Below, piece by piece: positions 18,088 through 28,982 of a stretch of DNA of 64,000 bases. The first letter of the stretch is position 1, and the number at the start of each line of letters is the position of its first letter. The DNA lies in the NCBI RefSeq assembly GCF_017874595.1, contig NZ_JAGILA010000008.1:302738-366737 (forward strand). Reading direction: 5' to 3'. The notes below the pieces were generated by a model. The model made no database searches. It was not told the DNA's origin and worked only from the letters and a program-made list of their open reading frames with translations. The position numbers and the translations under genes are program-made. The DNA comes from Sinorhizobium kostiense (GTDB taxonomy: Bacteria > Pseudomonadota > Alphaproteobacteria > Rhizobiales > Rhizobiaceae).

Positions 18088-18892
18088 CTAGCCCTCCACG
18101 CGCTTCTGCAATTCCCTCGCGCCGTTCGGCGCGTTGACCTTGCCCGAACTGATGAAGAAGGCGAAGACGTCGCGTGGCGCCTTTTCAGGTTTTCGCTGAG
18201 GCGCGCTCTTCTCCAAGCCGTCCGGCTCGTCGCCGGCGGCAAAGGTCTTCAGCCGCTCTGCCCAACGGTCGAGACCGTCCGGCGGATAGCAGGTCTTCAC
18301 CTCGTCGCTGCCCTTTTGCAAGCGGGCATAGACGAAGTCTGCGGTCACGTCGGCAATCATCGGATAATCCTCGTGCTCGGCGAGCACGACCGCCACCCTG
18401 TACTTGTCGAGCAGCTTCACGAAATCCTGCACCTGGAAAGAAGGATGGCGGACTTCGACGACATGGCGGAGCGTCAAGCCGTCCTGCTTCTCCGGCAGCA
18501 GCTTCAGGAATCCCTCGAAATCGTCCGGCTCGAATTTCTTGGTCGGCGCGAGCTGCCAGAGGATGGGGAAGGCGATCGCCCAATTCCGTCAAGCCTTGGG
18601 TGAGAAAACGCTCCATCGAATCGCCGGCTTCCGCAAGCACCTTGCGGTTCGTCACGTAGCGGCTGGCCTTGAGCGAGAAGACGAAGCCATCCGGAACCTC
18701 TGCTGCCCATTTGGCGAAGGTCTCCGGCTTCTGCGAGCTGTAATAGGTACCGTTGACCTCGATCGCGCGCAGCTCCCTGCCGGCATATTCAAGCTGCCGC
18801 TTCTTCGGAAGATCGGCAGGGTAGAAACTTGCCTCCCATGGCTCGAAATTCCAGCCGCCGATACCGACGCGGATTTTTCCGGTTGCTGCCAT
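18088..18892 (-). pseudogene. DUF72 family protein, interrupted by a frameshift
   Basis: DUF72 (YecE-like) TIM-barrel protein of unknown function, ~268 residues if restored. The first part starts MAATGKIRVGIGGWNFEPW and runs normally to GLTELGDRL. The frame then leaves the family sequence near 18566-18575. The family sequence resumes in the next frame as ILWQLAPTKKFEPDDFEGFL and continues through DGLTLRHVVEVRHPSF to the stop at 18088. One or two bases appear lost or gained near the CGCCTTCCCCATCC stretch. AGGAGGAGACG precedes the start codon. Either a recent inactivation or a sequencing error; both halves are otherwise intact. Confidence 0.8.
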
Positions 18893-18953
18893 CGTCTCCT
18901 CCTCCGCTCTCAGCCAGGGCCGCTCATTCTCGACGTGCACGGTTCGCGGCCGA

Positions 18954-21875
18954 TCACTCCGCCGCCACCACCTTCTTCATCGGCCGGCGCTCGAGAAGCT
19001 CCTTCAGGAACTGACCGGTATAGGAGCGCGGCTCCTTGACGACGTCTTCCGGCGTACCCCTGGCGATGACCTCGCCGCCGCCGTCGCCGCCCTCGGGGCC
19101 GAAATCGATGATCCAGTCGGCTGTCTTGATGACTTCGAGATTGTGCTCGATGACGACGACGGAATTGCCCTGGTTGACGAGCTCATGCAGAACTTCAAGA
19201 AGCTTGGCTACGTCGTGGAAATGCAAGCCGGTTGTCGGCTCGTCCAGGATATAGAGTGTCCGCCCGGTGGACCGCTTCGACAGTTCCTTGGCGAGCTTCA
19301 CGCGTTGCGCTTCGCCGCCCGATAGCGTGTTCGCCTGCTGTCCGATCTTGATATAGCCGAGTCCCACCTGATTGAGCGTCACCAGCTTGTCGCGCACTGC
19401 CGGCACCGCCGAGAAGAACTCGACGCCTTCCTCCACGGTCATGTCGAGCACGTCGGCGATCGACTTGCCCTTGAAATGGACATCGAGCGTTTCGCGGTTG
19501 TAGCGCTTGCCATGGCAGACGTCGCAGGTCACGTAAACGTCGGGCAGGAAGTGCATCTCGATCTTGATGACGCCGTCGCCCTGGCAGGCCTCGCAGCGAC
19601 CGCCCTTGACATTGAAGGAGAAGCGGCCCGGCTGGTAGCCGCGCGCCTTCGCCTCCGGCAGCCCCGCGAACCAGTCGCGAATTGGCGTGAAGGCACCGGT
19701 GTAGGTCGCCGGATTTGAGCGCGGCGTACGGCCAATCGGCGACTGGTCGATGTCGATCACCTTGTCGATGTGCTCGAAGCCGTCGATGCGGTCGTGATCG
19801 GCCGGATTCTCGCGCGCGCCCATGATGCGCCGAGCGGCCGCCTTGTAGAGCGTTTCGATGAGGAAGGTGGATTTGCCGCCGCCCGAAACTCCGGTAACCG
19901 CGGTGAAAACACCGAGCGGAATCGATGCCGTGACATTCTTCAGATTGTTAGCGCGTGCGCCTACAACCGTGATTTCCTTTTTCTTTTTCGGCTTGCGTCT
20001 TTCGCTCGGGACGGCAACGGAAAGCTCGCCCGCGAGATATTTGCCGGTCAGCGACTTCGGGCTGGCCATGATCTCCGAAGGCGTGCCTTCGGCCACGATC
20101 TCGCCGCCGTGGATGCCGGCCGCCGGTCCGATGTCGACGACGTAGTCCGCCGTCAGGATCGCGTCCTCGTCATGCTCGACGACGATCACCGTGTTGCCGA
20201 TGTCGCGCAGATGCCTCAGCGTGTCGAGAAGGCGGGCGTTGTCGCGCTGGTGCAGCCCGATCGACGGCTCGTCGAGCACGTAGAGCACGCCGGTCAGGCC
20301 GGAGCCGATCTGCGAGGCGAGGCGGATGCGCTGGCTTTCGCCGCCGGAAAGCGTTCCGGAATTGCGCGAGAGGCTCAAATATTCAAGCCCGACGTCGTTC
20401 AGGAAACGCAGCCGCTCGCGGATCTCCTTGAGGATCCGCACTGCGATCTCGTTCTGCTTGGTGCTGAGGTGCTGCGGCAGTGTCTCGAACCAATCGCGCG
20501 CGGCCCGGATCGACATGTCGGTGACTTCGCCGATATGCAGCTCGTTGATCTTGACGGCGAGCGCTTCCGGCTTCAGCCGATAGCCGGCGCAGGCGGGGCA
20601 GGGCGCGGCCGACATGAAGCGCTCGATCTCCTCGCGGGCCCAGGCGCTGTCGGTCTCCTTCCAGCGTCGCTCGAGATTGGGCACGACGCCCTCGAAGGTC
20701 TTGGTCGTGTTGTAGGCGCGAGCGCCGTCCTGATAGTGAAAGGTTATCTTCTCTTCCGTGCCGTAGAGGATCGCCTTTTGCGCCTCCGCTGAAAGCTCGC
20801 TCCAGCGATTGCCGAGCTTGAATCCGAAAACCTTGCCCAGGGCCTCGAGGGTCTGGTTGTAGTAGGGCGAGGTGGACTTCGCCCATGGCCCGATGGCGCC
20901 ATCGCGCAAGGTCCTGTTCGGCTCCGGAACGACCAGTGCCTCATCGATCTTCTGCTGACTGCCGAGACCGTCGCAGGTCGTGCAGGCGCCGAACGGATTG
21001 TTGAAAGAGAAAAGCCGTGGCTCGATTTCGGGGATGGTGAAGCCGGAGACGGGGCAGGCGAACTTCTCCGAGAAAAGTACGCGCTCGTGCGTCTCGTTGA
21101 GCGACTTGTTGGCCGATCCGCCAGCTGCGGTTTCCTCCGGCGGCAACGGCCGGTCAGCGAACTCAGCGATCGCCAGGCCATCGGCAAGCGTCAGGCTGGT
21201 CTCGAGGCTGTCTGCGAGGCGGGCGGCGAGATCCGGCCGGACGACGACGCGGTCGACGACGACCTCGATGTCGTGCTTGTACTTCTTGTCGAGCGCCGGG
21301 ACGTCAGCGATCTCGTAGAACTGGCCGTCGACCTTGACGCGCTGAAAACCCTTCTTCATCAGCTCGGCGAGTTCCTTCCTGTACTCGCCTTTGCGGCCGC
21401 GCACGAGCGGCGCCAGGATGTAAAGGCGCGTGCCTTCGTCGAATTCCAGCACGCGGTCGACCATCTGGCTGACAGTCTGGCTCTCGATCGGGAGGCCCGT
21501 GGCCGGTGAGTAGGGCACGCCGACGCGGGCAAAGAGCAGACGGAGATAATCGTAGATCTCGGTGACGGTCCCGACGGTTGAACGCGGATTGCGCGAGGTC
21601 GTCTTCTGCTCGATCGAGATTGCCGGCGAAAGCCCGTCGATCTGGTCGACATCCGGTTTCTGCATCATCTCGAGGAACTGCCGGGCGTAGGCCGACAGGC
21701 TCTCGACATAGCGGCGCTGTCCTTCCGCATAGATCGTGTCGAAGGCGAGCGAGGATTTTCCAGACCCGGAAAGTCCCGTCATCACGATCAGCTTGTTGCG
21801 CGGCAGGTCGAGGTCGATGCCCTTGAGGTTATGCTCGCGCGCGCCGCGAATGGAGATGGTCTTGAGTTCGCTCAT
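18954..21875 (-). CDS. uvrA: Excinuclease ABC subunit A
   Basis: DNA damage-sensing ATPase of nucleotide excision repair (973 aa). It has two ABC modules: Walker [10 protein letters not shown] near residue 32 and GVSGGGKST in the second half, with signatures LSGGESQRI and LSGGEAQRV and Walker B motifs in LDEPSIGLH and LDEPTTGLH. The second zinc module is intact (CEAC ... CDVC). The first reads CPVS ... CTTC, so one Cys is Ser. The ATG at 21875 gives the usual length; an upstream GTG (21893) would add six residues. Divergent from ssb with a LexA box in between. Confidence 0.97.
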   Translation of the reverse strand: MSELKTISIRGAREHNLKGIDLDLPRNKLIVMTGLSGSGKSSLAFDTIYAEGQRRYVESLSAYARQFLEMMQKPDVDQIDGLSPAISIEQKTTSRNPRSTVGTVTEIYDYLRLLFARVGVPYSPATGLPIESQTVSQMVDRVLEFDEGTRLYILAPLVRGRKGEYRKELAELMKKGFQRVKVDGQFYEIADVPALDKKYKHDIEVVVDRVVVRPDLAARLADSLETSLTLADGLAIAEFADRPLPPEETAAGGSANKSLNETHERVLFSEKFACPVSGFTIPEIEPRLFSFNNPFGACTTCDGLGSQQKIDEALVVPEPNRTLRDGAIGPWAKSTSPYYNQTLEALGKVFGFKLGNRWSELSAEAQKAILYGTEEKITFHYQDGARAYNTTKTFEGVVPNLERRWKETDSAWAREEIERFMSAAPCPACAGYRLKPEALAVKINELHIGEVTDMSIRAARDWFETLPQHLSTKQNEIAVRILKEIRERLRFLNDVGLEYLSLSRNSGTLSGGESQRIRLASQIGSGLTGVLYVLDEPSIGLHQRDNARLLDTLRHLRDIGNTVIVVEHDEDAILTADYVVDIGPAAGIHGGEIVAEGTPSEIMASPKSLTGKYLAGELSVAVPSERRKPKKKKEITVVGARANNLKNVTASIPLGVFTAVTGVSGGGKSTFLIETLYKAAARRIMGARENPADHDRIDGFEHIDKVIDIDQSPIGRTPRSNPATYTGAFTPIRDWFAGLPEAKARGYQPGRFSFNVKGGRCEACQGDGVIKIEMHFLPDVYVTCDVCHGKRYNRETLDVHFKGKSIADVLDMTVEEGVEFFSAVPAVRDKLVTLNQVGLGYIKIGQQANTLSGGEAQRVKLAKELSKRSTGRTLYILDEPTTGLHFHDVAKLLEVLHELVNQGNSVVVIEHNLEVIKTADWIIDFGPEGGDGGGEVIARGTPEDVVKEPRSYTGQFLKELLERRPMKKVVAAE

Positions 21876-21975
21876 CGGAAGCCAGCTTTGCACATCGTCG
21901 AAAGCCCCCTATGTAATGACGACTGCGCCCATGTCGAGGCGCAATCGACTAGGAGGCGGGTCAATTGCGATTCGG

Positions 21976-22015
21976 TTGACAGGATAATAAGGCTTCTATA
22001 GAACAAAAAAAGAAC
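21976..22015. promoter_or_regulatory. ssb promoter with LexA (SOS) box between uvrA and ssb
   Basis: GAAC at 22001-22004 and GAAC at 22012-22015 are separated by exactly seven A residues. This is the alphaproteobacterial LexA operator GAAC-N7-GAAC. A plus-strand TTGACA (21976-21981) and TATAGA (21997-22002) form a promoter whose -10 overlaps the operator. The site lies 126 nt from uvrA and 143 nt from ssb, so LexA may repress both. Confidence 0.85.
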
Positions 22016-22157
22016 AAATATGGCGGCTAAGCTGGTAATTCAGCTGTGGATTATGCGCGGCGCGGGGCGTATCGATAACGAGTGATCGCTAAGATGCGCG
22101 CTCTTACAATTTTGAATGCCGGGCCGGCGGCCCGGCGGAAAGCACGGGAAAAGCGAG

Positions 22158-22682
22158 ATGGCTGGTAGCGTCAACAAGGTGATCTTGATCGGAAATGTCG
22201 GGGCCGACCCGGAAATCCGGCGTACGCAGGACGGCCGTCCGATCGCCAATCTGCGTATCGCAACCTCAGAAAGCTGGCGCGACCGCAATTCCGGCGAGCG
22301 CCGCGAGAAGACGGAATGGCACAATGTCGTCGTCTTTAGCGAGGGTCTTTGCAAGGTCGTCGAGCAATATGTGAAGAAGGGTGCCAAGCTCTACATCGAA
22401 GGCCAGTTGCAGACGCGCAAATGGCAGGACCAGAACGGCAATGACCGCTACACGACCGAAGTTGTGCTGCAGGGCTTCAACTCGACGCTGACCATGCTCG
22501 ACGGTCGGGGCGAGGGTGGCGGCGCAGGCCGCGGCGGCAGTGATTACGCCGGGGGCTTCGGTGGTGGCGGCTACGAAGACTACGACCAGCCGCGGCAGTC
22601 CTCAGGCGGACGCTCCGGTGGGCAGCCGAACCAGGGCGGCAGCAATTTCTCGCGCGATCTCGACGACGATATTCCGTTCTGA
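22158..22682 (+). CDS. ssb: Single-stranded DNA-binding protein
   Basis: SSB (174 aa), protecting single-stranded DNA in replication, recombination and repair. The OB-fold is residues ~5-112 ([43 protein letters not shown]). A Gly-rich linker follows and the tail ends in DDDIPF, the peptide that docks partner proteins. The start at MAGSVNKV gives the usual length; the open frame upstream is not needed. Shares a LexA-controlled region with uvrA. Confidence 0.97.
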   Translation: MAGSVNKVILIGNVGADPEIRRTQDGRPIANLRIATSESWRDRNSGERREKTEWHNVVVFSEGLCKVVEQYVKKGAKLYIEGQLQTRKWQDQNGNDRYTTEVVLQGFNSTLTMLDGRGEGGGAGRGGSDYAGGFGGGGYEDYDQPRQSSGGRSGGQPNQGGSNFSRDLDDDIPF

Positions 22683-22717
22683 TCGTCCGCGTGTGGATTG
22701 ACATTCATTCGGCCCGC

Positions 22718-22822
22718 CTACTGCATGTCTCCTTAAATCGACCTCGATTTAAGACTAAAGACATTTTCAAAGTGATACAGCGGCCTTTGCGCGTCTGATA
22801 AGACGCGCAAAGGCCGTCGCAC
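22718..22822. repeat. RIME-type mosaic element, copy 1
   Basis: About 105 nt starting CTACTGCATGTCTCC. The first palindrome is TTAAATCG-ACCT-CGATTTAA. The second is a 16-bp perfect stem, CGGCCTTTGCGCGTCT and AGACGCGCAAAGGCCG. This matches the two-palindrome layout of Rhizobium intergenic mosaic elements. It sits between convergent ssb and marC and probably ends both transcripts. Confidence 0.8.
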
Positions 22823-22833
22823 TTTCTGCGCGG

Positions 22834-23463
22834 TCAGATCCGAAATGCCGAACGTACACCGTCGATTACGAATTGCACGGCGAGCGCCGCGAGGATCACG
22901 CCGAGCAGGCGGGTAAGGATCGCACGGCCGGTGACGCCGAGGAAACGATCGACCCGTTCGGCGATCACCAGCGCCAGAAACAAAAGCGCCATCGAGGCGG
23001 CGATGACGGTAAGGAGCTGCACGCGTTCGACGACGGAGGGAAACGAACTGCCGAGAAGAATGGTGGCCGAGATCGCCCCCGGACCGGCGATCAGCGGAAG
23101 CGCGAGTGGGAAGACGGCGATATTGTGGATGTGATCCTTGGTGACCGCCGTTTCACCCGTCTTTTCCTTTCGCTCCTGGCGCCGCTCGAAGATCATCTCG
23201 AAGGCGATCCAGAAAAGCAGCAGGCCGCCGGCGATCCGGAACGCGCCGATCGAAATGCCGAGCAAGCCCAGAATTCCGTCACCGAAAAGGGCGAATGTCG
23301 CAAGGATGAAGAAAGCGATCAGCGAGCCGCGCGTCGCAACCTGGAAACGCTGGTCGCGGCTGAGGCCGACGGTGAGGCTGAGAAAGATCGGCGCAAGCCC
23401 AGGCGGGTCCAGCGTCACGAGCAGCGTCGTCAGTGCGTTGATCAAGAGATCGATGTCGAACAT
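22834..23463 (-). CDS. MarC family integral membrane protein
   Basis: A 209-residue inner-membrane protein of the MarC/UPF0056 family; its function is not settled. Six hydrophobic segments are visible, starting LLINALTTLLVTLDPPGLAP, with LPLIAGPGAISATILL as the conserved internal motif and a charged cytoplasmic loop (ERRQERKEKTGET). GGGGAACGG precedes the ATG; the upstream extension of the frame is not supported. In S. meliloti the same gene lies next to gyrA. Confidence 0.88.
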   Translation of the reverse strand: MFDIDLLINALTTLLVTLDPPGLAPIFLSLTVGLSRDQRFQVATRGSLIAFFILATFALFGDGILGLLGISIGAFRIAGGLLLFWIAFEMIFERRQERKEKTGETAVTKDHIHNIAVFPLALPLIAGPGAISATILLGSSFPSVVERVQLLTVIAASMALLFLALVIAERVDRFLGVTGRAILTRLLGVILAALAVQFVIDGVRSAFRI

Positions 23464-23554
23464 CCGTTCCCCTCTACGGATTTCCGGATGGTCCCGGTTG
23501 TCGAGCCGCATTGTTAGGCAAGCCAGACGCTTTTGGGAAGTGGCGGCCACGGCG

Positions 23555-23650
23555 GCGCGTCCATTCGGACGCGCAAAGGTCGCTGTAGCACTTTGAGTTG
23601 CTGCCTGTCTTTGTTCCTAATTCGAGGTTGATTCCAAGGACATGCAGTAG
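23555..23650. repeat. RIME-type mosaic element, copy 2 (inverted)
   Basis: Reverse-orientation copy. GCGCGTCC-ATTC-GGACGCGC is the strong palindrome, followed by AAAGGTCGCTGTAGCACTTTG and ending GGACATGCAGTAG. It lies in the 458-nt gap between marC and gyrA. The rest of that gap holds no gene I can support; it should contain the gyrA promoter. Confidence 0.7.
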
Positions 23651-23921
23651 CCAAGCGCCCCGCAATGGCTTAAACCGACCTCGCGCTTAAGGGTTTTCGC
23701 TGCAACCGGCATTGGCGCGGCAACTCTGGGTGGCTGCGTGTCTCGCTGCAGCAATCTGATGCAGGAGAATCTGCGGGGGCCTGCACGCTTGGCGCATGAT
23801 TGCCTCAGAAAAGCCGGTTCCGGCGCTGAAAGACTGTTCAAAACGTTGCACCAAAATGGTGCTTCAAGCCGCATTCGGCTATATAAAACCGATTGATTCT
23901 GAACAAAGATCGTGATCGACA

Positions 23922-26705
23922 TTGACTGAACAAAGCACTCCCGGCGGCGGAAAGAATCCGCCAGGCATCGAGCCGATTTCCATCATCGAGGAAATGCAGC
24001 GGTCCTACCTGGATTACGCCATGAGCGTGATCGTCTCGCGCGCGCTTCCCGATGTGCGCGACGGACTGAAGCCGGTTCACCGGCGCATCCTCTACGGGAT
24101 GAGCGAGCTCGGCATCGACTGGAACAAGAAATACGTCAAATGCGCCCGCGTCACCGGTGACGTGATGGGTAAATACCATCCGCACGGCAACATGGCGATC
24201 TACGATGCGCTGGCGCGCATGGCGCAGGACTGGTCGCTGAGGCTGCCGCTGATCGACGGTCAGGGCAATTTCGGTTCCGTCGACGGCGACCCGCCGGCGG
24301 CCGAGCGCTACACGGAATGCCGGCTGCAGAAGGCGGCCCATTCGCTGCTCGACGATCTCGACAAGGAGACCGTCGATTTCCGCGATAACTATGACGGCAC
24401 GCTGCAGGAGCCGGTGGTTGTCCCGGCAAAATTCCCGAACCTGCTGGTCAACGGCGCTGGCGGTATCGCCGTCGGCATGGCGACCAATATTCCGCCGCAC
24501 AACCTCGTCGAAGTCATCAACGGCTGCATCGCGCTGATCGACGATCCGGCAATCGAACTGCCGGAGCTGATGCAGATCATACCGGGTCCGGACTTCCCGA
24601 CCGGTGCACTGATCCTCGGCCGCGCCGGCATTCGCCAGGCCTACGAGACCGGCCGCGGTTCGGTCATCATGCGCGGCCGCGCCCATGTCGAGCCGATGCG
24701 CGGCGACCGCGAACAGATCATCATCACCGAGATCCCGTACCAGGTGAACAAGGCGACGATGATCGAGAAGATGGCCGAACTCGTGCGCGAGAAGCGCATC
24801 GAGGGCATCTCCGATCTCCGTGACGAATCCGACCGCCAGGGCTACCGGGTCGTGATCGAGTTGAAGCGCGACGCCAACGCCGAGGTCATCCTCAACCAGC
24901 TCTATCGCTACACGCCGCTGCAGACCTCGTTCGGCTGCAATATGGTGGCGCTGAACGGCGGCAAGCCGGAGCAGATGACGCTGCTCGACATGCTGCGCGC
25001 TTTCGTGTCCTTCCGCGAAGATGTCGTTAGCCGGCGAACGAAATACTTGCTGCGCAAGGCGCGCGAGCGGGCGCACGTCCTGGTCGGTCTCGCCATTGCG
25101 GTCGCGAATATCGACGAAGTGATCAAGCTCATCCGCCACGCGCCCGATCCGCAGAGCGCGCGCGAGCAATTGATGGAGCGGCGTTGGCCGGCACGCGACG
25201 TCGACGCGCTGATCCGGCTGATCGACGATCCGCGCCACCGGATCAACGAGGACGACACCTACAATCTCTCCGAGGAACAGGCCCGTGCCATCCTCGACCT
25301 GCGTCTGCAGCGCCTGACCGCACTCGGCCGTGACGAGATCGGCGACGAGCTCAACAAGATCGGCGAGGAAATCCGGGATTACCTCGAGATTCTGTCTTCT
25401 CGGCTGCGGATCATGCAGATCGTCAAGGATGAGCTTGTGGCCGTTCGCGACGAATTCGGCACGCCGCGCCGCACCGAGATTGCCGATGGCGGCCCGGACA
25501 TGGACGACGAGGATCTGATCGCCCGGGAGGACATGGTGGTGACCGTGTCGCACCTCGGGTACATCAAGCGCGTGCCGCTGACGACCTACCGCGCGCAACG
25601 CCGCGGCGGCAAAGGGCGCTCCGGCATGGCGACACGCGACGAGGATTTCGTGACGCGGCTCTTCGTCGCAAACACCCACACGCCGGTTCTGTTCTTCTCC
25701 TCACGCGGCATCGTCTACAAGGAGAAGGTTTGGCGATTGCCGATCGGCACGCCGCAATCGCGCGGCAAGGCGCTGATCAACATGCTGCCGCTGGCGCCCG
25801 GCGAACGCATCACGACGATCATGCCGCTGCCCGAGGACGAGGCGACCTGGGAAAACCTCGACGTCATGTTCTCGACCACGCGCGGCACCGTGCGCCGCAA
25901 CAAGCTCTCCGACTTCGTGCAGGTCAATCGCAACGGCAAGATCGCGATGAAGCTCGAAGAGGAGGGCGATGAGATCCTGTCGGTCGATACCTGCACGGAA
26001 TTCGACGACGTGGTGCTGACGACCGCATGCGGGCAGTGCATCCGCTTCCCGGTATCCGATGTCCGCGTCTTCGCGGGCCGCAACTCGATCGGCGTGCGCG
26101 GCATTTCTCTGGCCGACGGCGACCGCATCATCTCGATGGCGATCCTCGGCCATGTCGAGGCCGAACCGTGGGAGCGGGCTGCCTATCTGAAGCGGTCGGC
26201 CGCCGAACGCCGCGCCGCCACCGGCGAGGACGAAGAGATCGTGCTCGTCGGTGAGGAGGTCACCAATGGCGGCGAACTCTCCAACGAGCGCTACGAGGAG
26301 CTCAAGGCCCGCGAGCAGTTCGTGCTGACGGTCTCCGAGAAGGGCTTCGGAAAACGCTCTTCTTCCTATGACTTCCGCACTTCCGGCCGAGGCGGCAAGG
26401 GCATTCGCGCTACCGATACGTCGAAAACGGCCGAGATCGGCGAGCTCGTCGCGGCTTTTCCGATCGAGCACAACGACCAGATCATGCTCGTTTCGGATGG
26501 CGGTCAGCTGATCCGCGTGCCGGTCCACGACATCCGCCTGGCAAGCCGTGCGACCAAGGGTGTCACCATCTTCTCCACCGCCAAGGATGAGAAGGTCGTG
26601 TCGGTTGAACGGATCAGCGAGCCGGAAGGCGAAGACGAGATCGAGGAGATCGTCACGGCCGGCGAAGCGATCGTGGCCGAACCGCCGGCTGACGCCGGAG
26701 ACTGA
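23922..26705 (+). CDS. gyrA: DNA gyrase subunit A
   Basis: Breakage-reunion subunit of gyrase (927 aa). Start is a TTG ([11 protein letters not shown]). The catalytic Tyr is Tyr130 in [10 protein letters not shown]. The quinolone-determining region reads [20 protein letters not shown], with Met91 where E. coli has Ser83, Asn90 for Asp82, while Asp95 (E. coli Asp87) is kept. The C-terminal DNA-wrapping domain contains the GyrA box QRRGGKG and an acidic insertion before [13 protein letters not shown], and ends acidic. A strong hairpin terminator follows. Confidence 0.97.
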   Translation: MTEQSTPGGGKNPPGIEPISIIEEMQRSYLDYAMSVIVSRALPDVRDGLKPVHRRILYGMSELGIDWNKKYVKCARVTGDVMGKYHPHGNMAIYDALARMAQDWSLRLPLIDGQGNFGSVDGDPPAAERYTECRLQKAAHSLLDDLDKETVDFRDNYDGTLQEPVVVPAKFPNLLVNGAGGIAVGMATNIPPHNLVEVINGCIALIDDPAIELPELMQIIPGPDFPTGALILGRAGIRQAYETGRGSVIMRGRAHVEPMRGDREQIIITEIPYQVNKATMIEKMAELVREKRIEGISDLRDESDRQGYRVVIELKRDANAEVILNQLYRYTPLQTSFGCNMVALNGGKPEQMTLLDMLRAFVSFREDVVSRRTKYLLRKARERAHVLVGLAIAVANIDEVIKLIRHAPDPQSAREQLMERRWPARDVDALIRLIDDPRHRINEDDTYNLSEEQARAILDLRLQRLTALGRDEIGDELNKIGEEIRDYLEILSSRLRIMQIVKDELVAVRDEFGTPRRTEIADGGPDMDDEDLIAREDMVVTVSHLGYIKRVPLTTYRAQRRGGKGRSGMATRDEDFVTRLFVANTHTPVLFFSSRGIVYKEKVWRLPIGTPQSRGKALINMLPLAPGERITTIMPLPEDEATWENLDVMFSTTRGTVRRNKLSDFVQVNRNGKIAMKLEEEGDEILSVDTCTEFDDVVLTTACGQCIRFPVSDVRVFAGRNSIGVRGISLADGDRIISMAILGHVEAEPWERAAYLKRSAAERRAATGEDEEIVLVGEEVTNGGELSNERYEELKAREQFVLTVSEKGFGKRSSSYDFRTSGRGGKGIRATDTSKTAEIGELVAAFPIEHNDQIMLVSDGGQLIRVPVHDIRLASRATKGVTIFSTAKDEKVVSVERISEPEGEDEIEEIVTAGEAIVAEPPADAGD

Positions 26706-26728
26706 TCGAGGCTTCGACAATTCCAGTG

Positions 26729-26767
26729 CTGAAGCGCCGCGGGTCTGACAGACACGCGGCGCTTCAG
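26729..26767 (+). terminator. gyrA terminator
   Basis: A 13-bp perfect stem, CTGAAGCGCCGCG with CGCGGCGCTTCAG, 24 nt after the gyrA stop, followed by a short CTCTT tract. It separates gyrA from the convergent glycosyltransferase gene. Confidence 0.8.
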
Positions 26768-26818
26768 CGGCTCTTGCTTGAACAGCGGGGGAGTTCCCGA
26801 GCCTGCCGGCAGCCCGGC

Positions 26819-27751
26819 CTACAAGGGACAGGCGTCAGGAAGGGAAGGGCCGAAAAAGACACGGCAGGCCGGACCATAAAGCGAAAGATGTGCCCGCCGG
26901 TTGAATAGAAGGGATTTCACCTCGGAGCGGGCGAAATCCCGCACATTGGTTTTGAACAACTCCCGGTTCTTTGCCCGCGCAGCGGGAGACCGTGCCTCGG
27001 CGAGCGGCTGGACGAGCCGGTGGAAATAGGCATTCGAAATCCGGCTCCTTGAAAATCCCCGTGTACCGACCGGCTGCCGGCGGAAGACATTCAGTCCGTC
27101 GTCGAGGCGCATGGTCACCTCATTGCGAAAACATATCTTTGATGTTCGGCAGGCGCATTGGAGGAAATACATCTGGTCCTCTGACGACACGCGCAGGCGG
27201 TCGTCGAAACGGACGCTCCCAAGGGCGCGCGCGTCGAGCACTGTTGCCGAAATGTGCACCGGCCATGTCGTCAGGATGATCTCGAAGAAATCGGCCTCGA
27301 GGGCGAAAAGCCTTCCTTCGTCATCCAGTCTCCTGCCGAACTCGGTCAGGCGCGTCTGGGTGAGACGCGTCGAACTGCGCGATGGCCAGGTATAATCGGC
27401 AAAATAGAAATCGTAGCCGCGCCCGAGCGCTTCGATGGCATATTGCAGGTGATGCTCGGTCCAGACGTCGTCGGAATCCAGGAAGGCGATGTAACGGGCC
27501 TCCGGGGGAACGCAATCGAGGCCAGTGTTTCGTGCACTTCCCGGTCCACCGTTCTTGCGTGAGATGACCCTTATGCGGGCTCGCTCGCTTTCGGGGCGGG
27601 ACTCGACCTCTGCGACCGGCGACAAGGGGCTTTCATCATTCACCACGAGAACCAGCACGTCTTTGTAGGTCTGACGGAATATGCAGTCGAGAGCTCGCGT
27701 CAGGATCCCGGTTTCGGCCTGATAAAAGGGAATGATCACTGCCACGTCCAT
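26819..27751 (-). CDS. Glycosyltransferase family 2
   Basis: GT-A fold glycosyltransferase (310 aa) probably adding a sugar to a surface glycan. N-terminal motif VAVIIPFYQAETGILTRALD with FRQTYKDVLVLVVNDES is the nucleotide-sugar site. FLDSDDVW carries the metal-binding DxD. A C-terminal segment rich in Arg and Phe follows. GAGGG lies 7 nt before the second of two adjacent ATG codons, which I take as the start. Converges with gyrA; upstream is the lytic transglycosylase gene on the same strand, 81 nt away. Acceptor unknown. Confidence 0.8.
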   Translation of the reverse strand: MDVAVIIPFYQAETGILTRALDCIFRQTYKDVLVLVVNDESPLSPVAEVESRPESERARIRVISRKNGGPGSARNTGLDCVPPEARYIAFLDSDDVWTEHHLQYAIEALGRGYDFYFADYTWPSRSSTRLTQTRLTEFGRRLDDEGRLFALEADFFEIILTTWPVHISATVLDARALGSVRFDDRLRVSSEDQMYFLQCACRTSKICFRNEVTMRLDDGLNVFRRQPVGTRGFSRSRISNAYFHRLVQPLAEARSPAARAKNRELFKTNVRDFARSEVKSLLFNRRAHLSLYGPACRVFFGPSLPDACPL

Positions 27752-27832
27752 CATTCCACCCTCTTGGGCAAATACAACTATGAGTAGGTGATCTGTCAAT
27801 ATATCAATTCTGCAGGCCGGTCAATTTGCAGA

Positions 27833-28816
27833 TCAGTTCCTGACGACCAGACAGGAGCCGCCGCTCCGGCGAATCGCGGCGCATAATGTATTGGCCTCGG
27901 CGCGTGTCTCGCGGCCAATGCGTGCGGCGTAGCGCCTTCTCGCCCCGAAGCTGGCGTTGCGTTCCCGAACGAGTATCGCTTTTTCGCCATTGATCGGCGC
28001 CGGCAGTTTTTTGACCGAGTTCAGGAACAGTCGCTGCGCGACCGATTTCTGGAAGTGTGCCGCCAATTGAACGCCCCAGGGCGCCCAGATTGCCTCTTCG
28101 GCGACAACGATCTCTCTGAGCCGTCGCGTGCTCGCAAGCGCGACGCAGCCATCGAGGAAGCTCTTTTCCTTGTCGAGCGCCAGATCGAGCGACTTCGGCG
28201 GATTGTCTCGCCAATCCTCGACGGGGTGCGCGGTGATCGCCAGCACGTAGTCCCGAGTCTCGTGGGGCAGTGAATCGCGCTTGAGGAAACGCTCGAGCCC
28301 CGCTTCGCCGGCATTGTAGGCAGCGGCAGCAAAGCCAAGATTGCCGTAGCGGAGCTTGAGCTCATTCAGGTATTCCGCGGACTTTCCAAGCGCCGCGACC
28401 GCATCGAAACTGTTCGACAAGCCCCGCAGCTTCGCCGTCCCCGGCATGAACTGCGCTATCCCCTCGGCGCCCTTCGGGCTGACCGCATCCGGCTGGAACA
28501 GGCTTTCGCGCCAGATTAATCGCGCAAAAAACGGCGCCGGCAGGTTATTCCTAAGCGCATAGTGCTCGATGATGCCGCAGACATCCTTGGCAAAATTCTC
28601 GCGGCTTATGCACAGCCGCACAGATGGGTCTGCCGCGGAGACACCTGCATAGAGGCATTTTTGCGGAGCAGCCGGCACATCGGGACGCCCATGTGCGACG
28701 CCGGTTTCGCCGACAGCAAGCGCCACGAGCGATACCGCGGCTACGGCAGTGCGCGCCAGACGTCCCATTCGGTTAAACCAGATGCGGCATCCGCCCGCTC
28801 TGCCTTGATCGACCAT
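27833..28816 (-). CDS. Lytic transglycosylase (SLT domain) with C-terminal SPOR-like tail
   Basis: Peptidoglycan lytic transglycosylase (~327 aa). A signal/anchor helix lies near residues 20-40 (TAVAAVSLVALAVG). The SLT domain has the catalytic Glu104 in RLIWRESLFQP, then SPKGAEGIAQFMPGTA and AAAYNAGEAGLERFL. The last ~80 residues (RNASFGARRRYAARIGRETR, ANTLCAAIRRSGGSCLVVRN) look like a short SPOR-type fold. No start has a convincing ribosome site; ATG 28816 is chosen, 28768 is an alternative. An extra-cytoplasmic role in wall turnover is likely. Confidence 0.8.
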   Translation of the reverse strand: MVDQGRAGGCRIWFNRMGRLARTAVAAVSLVALAVGETGVAHGRPDVPAAPQKCLYAGVSAADPSVRLCISRENFAKDVCGIIEHYALRNNLPAPFFARLIWRESLFQPDAVSPKGAEGIAQFMPGTAKLRGLSNSFDAVAALGKSAEYLNELKLRYGNLGFAAAAYNAGEAGLERFLKRDSLPHETRDYVLAITAHPVEDWRDNPPKSLDLALDKEKSFLDGCVALASTRRLREIVVAEEAIWAPWGVQLAAHFQKSVAQRLFLNSVKKLPAPINGEKAILVRERNASFGARRRYAARIGRETRAEANTLCAAIRRSGGSCLVVRN

Positions 28817-28982
28817 GCGGCTACTCAGCGACGAACGATGGTATATTGATAGCATCTTCAGCGGGAACGAGGAACCCGCGCGCTTTCGGTCCGACGAGGC
28901 CGCTGCAGGATCAAGAGCATGTGAAATCCAGCCAAAAGCGAAATTCGTCTTTATTTCCCTCGTGGATCCGTTGCTCAAGGAC

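Noticed and set aside
23838..25679. 613-codon minus-strand frame opposite gyrA
   Set aside because: Shadow frame; composition rich in His/Arg/Asp and no motif.
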